From assembly GCF_000009985.1 (NCBI RefSeq), contig NC_007626.1, forward strand, positions 2,016,001-2,080,000: a DNA stretch of 64,000 bases, in the 5' to 3' direction. The DNA comes from Paramagnetospirillum magneticum AMB-1 (GTDB lineage: Bacteria > Pseudomonadota > Alphaproteobacteria > Rhodospirillales > Magnetospirillaceae). Positions 9,501-16,780 of this stretch are shown here, piece by piece (the stretch's first letter is position 1; the number at the start of each line of letters is the position of its first letter). Both the position numbers and the translations under genes were made by a program. The notes under the pieces are model-generated. The model saw nothing but the letters and a program-made list of their open reading frames with translations. It was not told the origin of the DNA and searched no databases.

Positions 9501-9893
9501 CCTTGATTGAACGGTCCCTGATTTTCGAGACACCTCCGGCAATCACATTTTCTGCCGTCGCTTGACCTCGACGATGGCCGGTTACAGACCGGTGTCGCCG
9601 CTCTGTGAGCCGTCAGAGAATGTGGCGGAACCTCGGATTTGAATTGTGAAACAGGCCTGCGGCTTACTGGAATCGTCAAAAAACAACTAAAAATACGCAT
9701 TTTTGCTACACTTCTCCATGGGGGTGTGGTGAGGCCCTGTATTGGGAAAACTCCTCCAGATCAATGGGTTGATGGTGACACAGGGCGGCAGACGATGCGC
9801 CGCGTGGTGACAAGCTGAAACAATTCATCTTTAAGTATGTATAAGCGATGCAATTAGAATCTCAGGTAATTATAAAATGTTAGAATAACTACC

Positions 9894-9922
9894 TTGACGC
9901 GTTTATAGCTGCCGCTTATCGT
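9894..9922 (+). promoter_or_regulatory. Possible sigma-70-type promoter for the eCIS cluster
   Basis: TTGACG (9894-9899), a 17-base spacer and TATCGT (9917-9922) fit a housekeeping promoter moderately. The -35 box forms one arm of a TTGACGC/GCGTCAA inverted repeat, which could be a regulator site. The transcript would have a leader of about 180 bases. The match is weak and other promoters in the AT-rich stretch are possible. Confidence 0.3.
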
Positions 9923-10107
9923 TCCAATGCGTCAACCAAAGCATGCATACCGAACGCACTATTGACGGTTTTTGCTTGTGTGGCATTGGCTATAACACCT
10001 TAGGTTGCTTAAATATAATAAATTAGCAATTAAAGGCGTTGTTATGCTACATGATAACCCTCATCAAGTGGTGCTTCCGCTGCATTCGATGTTAGGAGAG
10101 GCAAGAA

Positions 10108-10524
10108 ATGAGCGATCTGGTGGTGTTCTCTTATAAGTTCATGCAGATTTCCGTCGCAAATCTGACGGCCGGAAACAACGTGCAGGTGAACTTGTCGTCG
10201 GACGATACCGGCGGTGTGATTTCCTGGTCCAGCGGCGATCCTAACAACCAGCGGGCTGGTATCCGCCTGAACTCCCTGTCGGGCATGCTGCCGCTGAGCA
10301 CCGCGTCGATCACCAACAACGCCCTGAATTTCCAGACCAGTTCGTCGGGCGGCGGTTCGGGCGCGCTCCAGTTCGAGTTCGACGGCTACCTGGCTGCTGC
10401 CGGCGTTCAGTATTTCAACCTGTGGTGCATTCGCGATCCGTCCATCACGGTGATGGGCTGCTTCAACAATGGCCCGTGGGTGGCGATCAATCAGTCCCCC
10501 ACGCCGTTCAAGTGGAATGCGTGA
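10108..10524 (+). CDS. Small beta-rich eCIS-associated protein, one-domain form
   Basis: This 138-residue protein has no family I recognise. It is rich in Ser, Asn, Thr and Gly with alternating hydrophobic residues, as in a beta-sandwich, and lacks a signal peptide. Residues 17-130 line up by eye with both halves of the 265-residue protein at 11666: an N-terminal strand ending NLTAGNNVQVNL, a WSSG turn, PLSTASITNNALNF, a Gly/Ser turn, and a Cys followed by DPSITVMGCFNNGPW. It has a strong ribosome site, and a hairpin directly after it may let it be made in excess of the genes that follow. Its place at the head of the eCIS cluster suggests a structural or surface part of the particle, which is inference. 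Confidence 0.8.
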   Translation: MSDLVVFSYKFMQISVANLTAGNNVQVNLSSDDTGGVISWSSGDPNNQRAGIRLNSLSGMLPLSTASITNNALNFQTSSSGGGSGALQFEFDGYLAAAGVQYFNLWCIRDPSITVMGCFNNGPWVAINQSPTPFKWNA

Positions 10525-10539
10525 TCTGATCTGACGGAG

Positions 10540-10567
10540 GAGCCGGCGGCACTGCCGCCGCCGGCTC
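10540..10567 (+). terminator. Strong GC hairpin after the first eCIS gene
   Basis: Perfect 11-base arms (GAGCCGGCGGC and GCCGCCGGCTC) around a 6-base loop begin 15 bases after the stop codon. No U run follows, so it may act as a partial terminator or as an mRNA-stabilising end rather than a full stop. Confidence 0.55.
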
Positions 10568-10646
10568 TGTTCCGCTCATCAGCTTTTCCGCCCTCGACCC
10601 AAACTCTCGAATCGGGTGGGGTGGTCGGCAAGAGGGAGTTGTGCCC

Positions 10647-11039
10647 ATGGACTCGTTTCACGTCGCGTTTCACTTCATCTTGCAGAACTCAAGCCAGCCG
10701 CTGTCCGTGACCCTGACGGTGGACGGTCCCAATCAGTTCCTGTCCGGCGGCAGCTACACCCAGCAGGTGATGCCGTATTTGACGCAGGCGACTCCGCCGC
10801 TGGTGTCGGTCTCCCTGACCGAGACGCAGTTCTACGTGCAGTCGGCCAGTCCGGGGGCGGCCGCCGCCATGCAGGGGTTGGAGCTGGTCACCTATGTTTC
10901 CGCCGAGGGCGACTCTCTGGTCATCAATGTGGCGATGAATGGCGACGTCTCGGGCGGCTATTCCTTCCTGGGGGGGACGGGCGGCGCCGGTGTGTTGAAG
11001 CCTGGACTCAACACCATTCCTTTTCCCTCCTCCCTCTGA
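10647..11039 (+). CDS. Small beta-rich eCIS-associated protein of unknown function
   Basis: This 130-residue protein has no recognised family. It has a periodic beta pattern (HVAFHFILQ, LSVTLTV, LVSVSLTETQFYVQ, LELVTYVSAEGDSLVINVAM) and a Gly-rich C-terminal turn (GGYSFLGGTGGAG). There is no signal peptide. ATG at 10647 was preferred to GTG at 10641 because GGGAG lies 9 bases before the ATG, the better spacing. It may be a distant relative of its neighbours at 10108 and 11666, but the alignment is weak. Its place in a run of four such genes just before the cap and sheath genes suggests a particle-associated role. Confidence 0.75.
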   Translation: MDSFHVAFHFILQNSSQPLSVTLTVDGPNQFLSGGSYTQQVMPYLTQATPPLVSVSLTETQFYVQSASPGAAAAMQGLELVTYVSAEGDSLVINVAMNGDVSGGYSFLGGTGGAGVLKPGLNTIPFPSSL

Positions 11040-11072
11040 TCCCTTTCCGAGCAAACGACGGGGGCCGGCCTC

Positions 11073-11645
11073 ATGAGCACCAAGGGTACCGACGACAAGA
11101 ACAGCAAGGATACTCCCAGGGGATCCTGGGCCGCGGTCGAGGAACCGTCGCCCGCAGCGGCGCCCCACGCGGTTTCGGTGCACGCCACCGCGCCGCAGGA
11201 TCTGGTCGCCTCCGAGCGCGCGCCGCTGATGGAGCAAAAGCCGGTGGTGCCGCCCCAGCCCGCGACCCACGGGCCGTTCGATCCATTTCACCCGTTGACC
11301 ATCACCCTGAGCAATCTTCCGGCCAATTCCAAGGCGTTCATCACCATTCGCGATGACCAGAACGCGATCTGGAGCGATGGCTCCGGCACCGGTCTGGTGG
11401 GGTTGAGCATCGAAGCCACCAAGGACGCCATGCTCTTCGTGGACAGTTTCCTGGTCAACGCGCGCGAGCTGTACCTGCAGACCAATGCCGTCAGCCAGGA
11501 GATCCAGATCCGGCTGTATGTCAACACGCTCCAGCACGATCTGCGTGGGCGTGTCGATCTTCCGCCCAATGCCAGCGTAACGCTGACCTCCACGATCGAC
11601 CGAACCAGCCTGATCGGGCTCAGCTCATTCGTGGTGGAACTCTGA
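11073..11645 (+). CDS. Beta-rich eCIS-associated protein with disordered N-terminus
   Basis: This protein has 190 residues. The first ~65 are charged and Pro/Ala-rich with no predicted fold (STKGTDDKNSKDTPRG onward, then PAAAPHAV and PPQPATHGPF). The rest is a compact beta-type domain, from HPLTITLSNLPANSKAFITI through DDQNAIWSDGSGTGLVGLSI and ELYLQTNA to VTLTSTID. The pattern of an N-terminal strand, a W-S turn and GLxGLSI recalls the repeat found in the 10108 and 11666 proteins. No signal peptide or catalytic motif was seen. The function is unknown. Confidence 0.75.
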   Translation: MSTKGTDDKNSKDTPRGSWAAVEEPSPAAAPHAVSVHATAPQDLVASERAPLMEQKPVVPPQPATHGPFDPFHPLTITLSNLPANSKAFITIRDDQNAIWSDGSGTGLVGLSIEATKDAMLFVDSFLVNARELYLQTNAVSQEIQIRLYVNTLQHDLRGRVDLPPNASVTLTSTIDRTSLIGLSSFVVEL

Positions 11646-11665
11646 CCGCAGACGGAATCAAGATC

Positions 11666-12463
11666 ATGCCGACAAAGACCATTCCGGCGGTACTGCTGTT
11701 CAGCAACGTCGCCCCCAATTCCAACCTGAACATCACCTTCACGTCGCCGGGCGTGCAGTGGAGTCTGGGCTCTCTGTACGGCGACAGCCTGGGCTTTTCC
11801 TACAACGTGGTGGCCGACGGCATGGCCGGATCGGCCTCGTGCATCCAGGCCATCTCGTTCAACGATGCGCTGCTCAGCATCCGCATCGCGGCCAGCGCTC
11901 CGTCCTCGTGCAGCTTCACCCTGACCCTGTCCCTGACCATCGAGGAGGGGATCGATTACCTTCAGGGCTACTGCACCATGAACAGCGAGGCGACCGTTCA
12001 GGCCTTTTTCGGCAATGATGCGCCGGTCCGCTGGTACAACGGCCGCATCAGCGCCGTCTTCGCCAAGGCGCGGCGCCCCAGCTGCGGGGTGTTGCTCACC
12101 GTCAAGGGGTGCAAGCCGGGGGCGGCGGTGGAGATCGAGGTGGGCGGCGACGGCCGCGGACCGGTGGTGTGGACCCTGGGACCCGATACCGGCGACACCA
12201 TGGGGCTGACCCTGTACAGCGCCGCGGCGGCTCTTCCGCTCTCGTCGTTCAGCTACTGCAACAATCGCTTGTCGGTGGTCACCGCCAGTGGCGGAACCTC
12301 CGGCACCGATTTCGGCCTGGTGGCCTTTCTGACCTGGGTCAACGTTGATCAGCGCTTCATCACCCTGAAGGCCCTGTGCGATCCGGCGGTCACCATCCAC
12401 GCCCAGGTGGGCAACCGTCAGCCGCAATATGTCGGCCAGACTCAGACCCTGTTCACGCTGTAG
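11666..12463 (+). CDS. Two-domain beta-rich eCIS-associated protein
   Basis: This 265-residue protein is made of two similar halves (about residues 5-125 and 138-258). Each half shows a first strand pair, a W(S/T)LG turn, GDxxGF/GL, an N-x-L-S strand, a Ser/Gly-rich turn, a strand before a Cys (QGYCTM and KALCDP), and a closing T-V/I-x-A-x-x-GN-x-x-P motif. The 138-residue protein at 10108 matches the same pattern once, giving three clear copies of one domain in this block. Several cysteines are shared at equivalent places. No enzyme motif is visible. A sugar-binding or decoration role for the particle is possible but unsupported beyond position and fold type. Confidence 0.78.
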   Translation: MPTKTIPAVLLFSNVAPNSNLNITFTSPGVQWSLGSLYGDSLGFSYNVVADGMAGSASCIQAISFNDALLSIRIAASAPSSCSFTLTLSLTIEEGIDYLQGYCTMNSEATVQAFFGNDAPVRWYNGRISAVFAKARRPSCGVLLTVKGCKPGAAVEIEVGGDGRGPVVWTLGPDTGDTMGLTLYSAAAALPLSSFSYCNNRLSVVTASGGTSGTDFGLVAFLTWVNVDQRFITLKALCDPAVTIHAQVGNRQPQYVGQTQTLFTL

Positions 12464-12466
12464 CGC

Positions 12467-13108
12467 ATGGCAGACCCGGACAATTCCATGGCAGCGGATG
12501 ACGGACAGGTGATCTTGAAGATCAGCCAGTCGCTGGCCCGCCTGATCCGCGGCTCCATTCCGGAGCTGCAGGCGGAGTCCGCCGTGGTGTTCGATTCACC
12601 CGCCGAAATGGATGGGCACGAGCAAAATCGACTCAGTCTTTATCTGTACCAGATCGAGATCAATCCCTGGCTGCGCAACCAGCCCGGCACGTTGACCCGC
12701 CGTCCGGCCGGGGCCGGTCAGCCCGCCGGATTGGTCCGTCAGGCCCCGGCGCTGCCGGTGGATTTGATCTATATGATGGTGCCCTACGGCCGTTCCTCCG
12801 AGATCGAGCTGGTGCTGATCAACAAGCTGGTCCGCCTGTTCCACGATGTTCCCGCCCTGGAGGGACCGCTGCTGGACCCGGCGGTCCGGGCGTTGGGAAA
12901 CCAGTCCATCGCCATCGTGCCCCAGGAGGAAAGCCAGCACCAGATGCGCGATCTGTGGGCGGGATTTCCCGGCAAGTCCTACAAGATCACCCGGCTCTAC
13001 CGCCTGTCGCCGGTCCAGCTGCCCTCGACTCTGAGCGCGGGGGTGGAGATGGTCGAGCACGCAGATGCTCATTTGGCGTCGCGTCCCAGGGAGGAGGCCC
13101 GGCCATGA
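12467..13108 (+). CDS. DUF4255 (Pvc16/Afp16-like) tube-terminator cap protein
   Basis: This 213-residue protein fits the DUF4255/Pvc16 N-terminal domain family. Marks are the early acidic LKISQSLARLIRGSIPEL helix, LSLYLYQIEINPWLRNQP, PVDLIYMMVPYGRSSEIE and a late YKITRLYRLSPVQLPS. In Afp and PVC particles this protein caps the tube end and stops tube and sheath growth. It begins 4 bases after the preceding gene and its stop overlaps the next start (ATGA). It is encoded before the sheath and tubes rather than after the ATPase, as in several non-Photorhabdus eCIS layouts. Confidence 0.88.
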   Translation: MADPDNSMAADDGQVILKISQSLARLIRGSIPELQAESAVVFDSPAEMDGHEQNRLSLYLYQIEINPWLRNQPGTLTRRPAGAGQPAGLVRQAPALPVDLIYMMVPYGRSSEIELVLINKLVRLFHDVPALEGPLLDPAVRALGNQSIAIVPQEESQHQMRDLWAGFPGKSYKITRLYRLSPVQLPSTLSAGVEMVEHADAHLASRPREEARP

Positions 13109-13707
13109 CCGTCGTCCAGGCCAGCTTTTCCCTTCAGCTGAGCGCCGTGGTCCAACTGATCGATGGCTTCACCGGTCTGCCCGCCTGCGCGCCGGCCCTG
13201 TTCACCGTGGATGGCCTGGCGGCGCATCCCTTGCCGAAATCCCAAGGATTTCATGCCTTCACCGATCTGGCCGACGGCCCGCACCGGATCGAGGTGGTGG
13301 TGGACGGATTTTTTCCCCAGGCCTGCACCGTCACGGTGCCGCCGCCCGCCCCCTTGGCCGAGGCCATCGTCGTCTGCACCTTGGCCCCGGACCCGCTTTA
13401 TCCCTATCCCGCCTGGATTCCGGTGATTCTGGGGCAGGTCACCGGTCCGCTGGGCACGCCGTTGGGGGACGTCGCGGTCGGCGCCGCCTATCCCAGCCGG
13501 TCCGGAGCCTCGCGGCGGCTGGAAACCCGCACCGATCGCGTCGGCGCCTATGACGGTCGCTATGCCCTGGGCCTGACCGGACGTCCCGATCCCAATGCCC
13601 TGGTGACCCTGTCCTTCGACAAGCCAGGTTACGCCAGTCAGACAAGTACCGTAGTCATTTCGTCTGCCGCCACCCACTTCGTCGACGTGGCCCTGGCCCC
13701 AGAGTAA
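13105..13707 (+). CDS. eCIS protein with carboxypeptidase-regulatory-like (Ig-type) domain
   Basis: This 200-residue protein has two beta domains. Residues ~1-90 form a first Ig-like module (VQLIDGFTGLPACAPALFTV and GPHRIEVVVDGFFPQ). Residues ~105-200 look like a carboxypeptidase-regulatory-like domain (ILGQVTGPLGTPLGDVAVGA, then GAYDGRYALGLTG and VTLSFDKPGYASQTSTVVI). The start overlaps the stop of the DUF4255 gene, which favours ATG 13105 over a longer in-frame start at 12955. Its position between cap and sheath genes suggests a particle accessory protein; no enzyme residues are seen. Confidence 0.78.
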   Translation: MTVVQASFSLQLSAVVQLIDGFTGLPACAPALFTVDGLAAHPLPKSQGFHAFTDLADGPHRIEVVVDGFFPQACTVTVPPPAPLAEAIVVCTLAPDPLYPYPAWIPVILGQVTGPLGTPLGDVAVGAAYPSRSGASRRLETRTDRVGAYDGRYALGLTGRPDPNALVTLSFDKPGYASQTSTVVISSAATHFVDVALAPE

Positions 13708-13718
13708 GGAGACGCAGC

Positions 13719-15314
13719 GTGGTCAATTATCTCCATCCCGGTGTATTCATCCAGGAGGTGCCTAGCGCGCGGAGCATCCAGGGCGTGTCGACCTCGGTGG
13801 CCGCTTTCGTCGGGCTGACCGAGAAGGGGCCGACCAATGTGCCGACCCTGCTGACCAGTTGGAATGCCTATGTCCGCCAGTTCGGCTCCTTCGCCTGGTC
13901 CAGCTTCGTCTCGTGGGCGGTCTACGAGTTCTTCCTGGAGGGGGGGACCGCCTGCTACGTGGTGCGCAGCGACCCCGGCAACGGCAAGGCCGCCACCACC
14001 ACCCTGGGCGGCACCCAGATCAATGCCGCCAGCCCCGGCACCTGGGGCAACGGCATCTGCGTGTCCATCACCAACGGCAGTTCCACCTCCGGCACCGCGC
14101 CGACCCCGGTCTTCACCTTGCAGGTGGTGGTGGATTCGTCGACGGTCAGTACGTCCTCGACCACGCTGTCCGGTCAGATGATGGCGAATTTCGTCATCCA
14201 GAACGGCCTGACCCCGGTGGCCATTCCCTCGACCGGCACCAAGACCTATTACGTGCTGGAAACCTTCAGCGGCTTCACGCTGGCCAATGCCAGCTTCGCC
14301 GACCGGATCAATTCCAACTCCATGTTCCTGCGGGTGGGGGCGGTGGACGGCGCCCGTCCCAGCAATACCGGCTCTCCCAAGCCGCTGACCGGCGGCGTCG
14401 GCTGGGACAACACGCTGCCGGCCGCCCTCAATACCTTGAAGACGGTCCAGGGGCTGAGCCTGCTGGCGGTTCCCGACACCGCGGGACTGGTCACGGGGGC
14501 CGGCATCAGCGATACGGCCACTCAAGCCGCCCAGATCAATACCGGCCTGCAGTTGTGCGAGACGCTGCAAAGCCTGTTCTACGTCATCGATCCCCCGGGG
14601 GGGATGAGTGTGCAAGACATCGTCTCCTTCAAGTCGGGAACCTTGGCCACCAACAGTCCCGCCATCAATTCCAGCTATGGCGCCATGTACTATCCGTGGG
14701 TCTGGATCACCAATCCGCTGGTCAACCTCCGGGTTCCCATTCCGGCCTCGGGTCCGGTGCTCGGCCGCTATGCCCACACCGACGGCAATGTCGGCGTGTT
14801 CAAGTCGCCGGCCGGCGTCAATGACGGCGCCATGCTGTCGGTGGTGTCGGTGGCTCAGACGCTGTCTGATTCCGATCAGGACCAGCTCAATCCCAACGGC
14901 ATCGACGCGGTCCGCAACCTGATCAATTACGGCAACGTCATCTGGGGCGCGCGCACGGTCAGCCAGGACACCCAGTGGACCTATGTCAGCGTGCGGCGGC
15001 TGTTCATCTATGTGGAACAGAGCCTGAAGAACAGCCTGCAGTGGGTGGTTTTCGAATCCAACGACCAGGCCCTGTGGTCATCGGTCAGCCGCGACATCAG
15101 CGCCTTCCTGACCACGCTGTGGCAGCAGGGCGGCTTGTTCGGTGCCAGCGCCGCCGAGGCCTTCTTCGTCATCTGCGACGCCTCCAACAATCCGGCAGCC
15201 ACCCGATCCCAAGGCTATCTCTACATCGATATCGGGCTCGCTCCGGTCTATCCGGCGGAATTCGTCGTCATCCGCATCAGCCAGAAGACCGCCGGGCCGG
15301 ATTCGGGGAACTAG
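13719..15314 (+). CDS. Contractile sheath protein (phage tail sheath / Afp2-Pvc2 family)
   Basis: This 531-residue protein is the contractile sheath. It has the family N-terminus YLHPGVFIQEVPSARSIQGV, followed by VSTSVAAFVGLTEKGPTN and FFLEGGTACYVVR. Its C-terminal domain carries GIDAVRNLINYGNVIWGART, VRRLFIYVEQSLKNSLQW and a final beta strand (PAEFVVIRISQKTAG). A central insertion (~residues 90-260) is variable, as usual for the surface domain. It uses a GTG start at 13719 with AAGGAGAC 6 bases upstream. Afp and PVC loci have three sheath paralogues; only one occurs here. Contraction of this outer tube drives the inner tube into the target. Confidence 0.95.
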   Translation: MVNYLHPGVFIQEVPSARSIQGVSTSVAAFVGLTEKGPTNVPTLLTSWNAYVRQFGSFAWSSFVSWAVYEFFLEGGTACYVVRSDPGNGKAATTTLGGTQINAASPGTWGNGICVSITNGSSTSGTAPTPVFTLQVVVDSSTVSTSSTTLSGQMMANFVIQNGLTPVAIPSTGTKTYYVLETFSGFTLANASFADRINSNSMFLRVGAVDGARPSNTGSPKPLTGGVGWDNTLPAALNTLKTVQGLSLLAVPDTAGLVTGAGISDTATQAAQINTGLQLCETLQSLFYVIDPPGGMSVQDIVSFKSGTLATNSPAINSSYGAMYYPWVWITNPLVNLRVPIPASGPVLGRYAHTDGNVGVFKSPAGVNDGAMLSVVSVAQTLSDSDQDQLNPNGIDAVRNLINYGNVIWGARTVSQDTQWTYVSVRRLFIYVEQSLKNSLQWVVFESNDQALWSSVSRDISAFLTTLWQQGGLFGASAAEAFFVICDASNNPAATRSQGYLYIDIGLAPVYPAEFVVIRISQKTAGPDSGN

Positions 15315-15336
15315 GATAGGAAAGGCTTGAACGACC

Positions 15337-15780
15337 ATGGCACCTTTGACCGATCCCTATCGCGGGTTTCGATTTCGGATTGAAATCTCCGGCATCCAGA
15401 TCGCCGCCTTCGCCGAGGCCACTATTCCCGATATCACCATCGACAGCGTGGATTATCGGGAAGGGACCGATCCCATTTACAAGCGCCCGCTGTCGGGCCT
15501 GTCCAGCTATGGCCGGCTGTCCCTGAAAAGGGGGCTGACCGACAGCACGGATCTCTATGACTGGCAGCAATTGGTTCTGAAGCAGGGGTCCGACGGCAAG
15601 GGCTCGCAGAAGAACGTCTCGCTGATTCTGATGGGGACGGACGGCTCCGACAAGAGCCGCTGGAACGTCATCAGCGCCTGGCCGACCAAGTACGAAACCG
15701 CCGGGCTGAACGCTTCCAGCAGCGACGTGGTGGTCGAGACCCTGGAACTGGCCATGGATTACATGGTCCGCGTGAAGTAG
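15337..15780 (+). CDS. Inner tube protein 1 (phage tail tube / Afp1 family)
   Basis: This 147-residue protein is the size and pattern of T4 gp19-like eCIS tube proteins: DPYRGFRFRIEISGIQIAAF, the charged loop DYREGTDPIYKRPLSGLSSY, LSLKRGLTDSTDLYDW and the closing VVVETLELAMDYMVRV strand. Hexamers of this protein stack into the tube through which cargo passes. It lies 22 bases after the sheath gene and before the assembly chaperone. A second tube gene follows at 16331. Confidence 0.93.
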   Translation: MAPLTDPYRGFRFRIEISGIQIAAFAEATIPDITIDSVDYREGTDPIYKRPLSGLSSYGRLSLKRGLTDSTDLYDWQQLVLKQGSDGKGSQKNVSLILMGTDGSDKSRWNVISAWPTKYETAGLNASSSDVVVETLELAMDYMVRVK

Positions 15781-15805
15781 CTCACCCGCTCAAGGATGAT
15801 CTGGC

Positions 15806-16135
15806 ATGTCAAGCATCAAGACCGAACTCCCCTTCACCCTGCCGGTCGGCTATGTGGATTCCGACGGCACCCTGCATAAGCAGGGGGTGATGCGTCTGGC
15901 CACCGCCGCCGACGAGATCCTGCCGCTCAAGGATCACCGCGTCCAATCCAACCCCGCCTATCTGAGCATCATCGTCTTGTCGCGGGTCGTGGTCAGCCTG
16001 GGCACCCTGGACATGATCAACACCAAGGTGATCGAGGACCTGTTCGCCCAGGATTTCGAATACCTTCAGAGGTTCTTTAACCAGATCAACGGTTCTGTTG
16101 AGGAGGGTCAGTCCGACGGCGTGCCGGGAAAGTAG
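15806..16135 (+). CDS. Tail assembly chaperone, short (gpG/gpE-like) product
   Basis: This 109-residue protein belongs to the phage tail assembly protein class that follows the tube gene in myophages and eCIS. It has a beta-type N-terminus (TELPFTLPVGYVDSDGTLHK), an ILPLKDHRVQSNPAYLSIIVLSRVV helix and a C-terminal DLFAQDFEYLQRFFNQINGS helix. It ends VPGK directly at a GGGAAAG slip site whose next codon is the stop. In lambda and P2 the equivalent genes make a short and a -1 frameshifted long chaperone that guide tail assembly; that is established for phages and inferred here. Confidence 0.85.
   Translation: MSSIKTELPFTLPVGYVDSDGTLHKQGVMRLATAADEILPLKDHRVQSNPAYLSIIVLSRVVVSLGTLDMINTKVIEDLFAQDFEYLQRFFNQINGSVEEGQSDGVPGK
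16126..16132 (+). promoter_or_regulatory. Programmed -1 ribosomal frameshift site GGGAAAG
   Basis: Read in the chaperone frame the heptamer is G GGA AAG, followed at once by TAG. This is the X XXY YYZ form and the same heptamer as the phage lambda G/T site. A slip of one base back enters the frame of the 16132-16323 reading frame, which has no ATG, GTG or TTG before its conserved part. AGGAGGG at 16101-16107 could act as an upstream Shine-Dalgarno-type stimulator, although the 18-base gap is long. I did not identify a clear downstream hairpin. Confidence 0.8.
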
Positions 16136-16323
16136 TTGTATCCGAGGCATCTGAACAGCTTTATACTGAGATAGCCTTCATTGCATACCACTTTCACTGG
16201 TCATTAGATGATATTCTTGCTATTGAGCATGGTGACCGGCGACGGTGGTGCGAGCAGATCAGCCGAATCAACAAGGCGATGAGCCCCGACGATCATAAAT
16301 CCGGCATCAACCTGGACGATTGA
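16132..16323 (+). CDS. Frameshift extension of tail chaperone (DUF6760/P2 GpE-like)
   Basis: This 63-codon frame is made only by -1 frameshifting from the chaperone gene, giving a 172-residue fusion. It reads VVVSEASEQLYTEIAFIAYH, then FHWSLDDILAIEHGDRRRW and a C-terminal helix. The core A-YHFHW-x-x-DDIL-x-x-EH-x-x-RRW matches the short proteins after the tail chaperone in eCIS loci (DUF6760 type) and resembles the P2 GpE pattern. An in-frame TGA at 16099-16101 and the absence of any start codon before residue 50 exclude independent initiation of a useful product. It ends 7 bases before the second tube gene. Confidence 0.8.
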   Translation, partial: VVVSEASEQLYTEIAFIAYHFHWSLDDILAIEHGDRRRWCEQISRINKAMSPDDHKSGINLDD

Positions 16324-16330
16324 CCCCACC

Positions 16331-16780
16331 ATGGCACCGACCGGTCCCGCCCAAGATCCCTTTCGCACCTTCCGCTTCGTGGTGGAGGTGGAGGGAATCC
16401 AGGTGGGTGGCTTCAGTTCGGTCAACGGCCTGCAATCCAAGATCGAGTACCACACCCAGCGGCAGGGCGGGGTCAACACCACCGAATACCGCCTGGGCGG
16501 TCAGGTCACCTATTCCGAACTGACCCTGGAAGCGGGGCTGACCCTGCAAGATCCCATGTGGACCTGGTACGAAGCCGCCACCAAAGGGCAGATCAAGCGC
16601 AAGAACGGAACCATTTCGCTCCAGGATGCCCAGGGCCAGCTGGGAGCATCGTGGAACTTCTTCAACGCCTGGCCGGTGGAATGGCAGGGCCCCGCGTTGG
16701 ATGCCGCCCAAAGCCTGGTGGCCACCCAGCGTTTCGTGTTGGTTCACGAGGGGATCACCAAAAGCGGGGGCGATCGATGA
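16331..16780 (+). CDS. Inner tube protein 2 (Afp5-like)
   Basis: This 149-residue tube paralogue has the typical N-terminus DPFRTFRFVVEVEGIQVGGF, SVNGLQSKIEYHTQRQGG, TLEAGLTLQDPMWTWYEAAT and SWNFFNAWPVEWQGPALDA. It shares the tube fold with the 15337 gene but is only moderately similar. In Afp and PVC a second tube protein forms the layer joining the main tube to the baseplate, a likely role here because the baseplate genes follow. Its stop overlaps the next start (ATGA). Confidence 0.92.
   Translation: MAPTGPAQDPFRTFRFVVEVEGIQVGGFSSVNGLQSKIEYHTQRQGGVNTTEYRLGGQVTYSELTLEAGLTLQDPMWTWYEAATKGQIKRKNGTISLQDAQGQLGASWNFFNAWPVEWQGPALDAAQSLVATQRFVLVHEGITKSGGDR

Larger units (their letters stand above)
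9407..10107. other. Gene-free, AT-rich leader before the eCIS cluster
   Basis: No convincing gene was found in these 700 bases on either strand. The left third is GC-rich and holds the 12-G tract. From about 9640 the composition turns markedly AT-rich compared with both flanks. This part holds an inverted pair TTGACGC (9894-9900) and GCGTCAA (9929-9935), a further ATTGACGG at 9961, and an isolated TATAAT at 10014-10019. A strong ribosome site (AGGAGAGG) ends it before the first eCIS gene. The composition suggests a regulated promoter region or recently acquired DNA. Confidence 0.6.

Noticed and set aside
9449..9700. Short minus-strand frame in the eCIS leader
   Set aside because: It crosses the 12-G tract and has no ribosome site, no family pattern and abnormal residue use.
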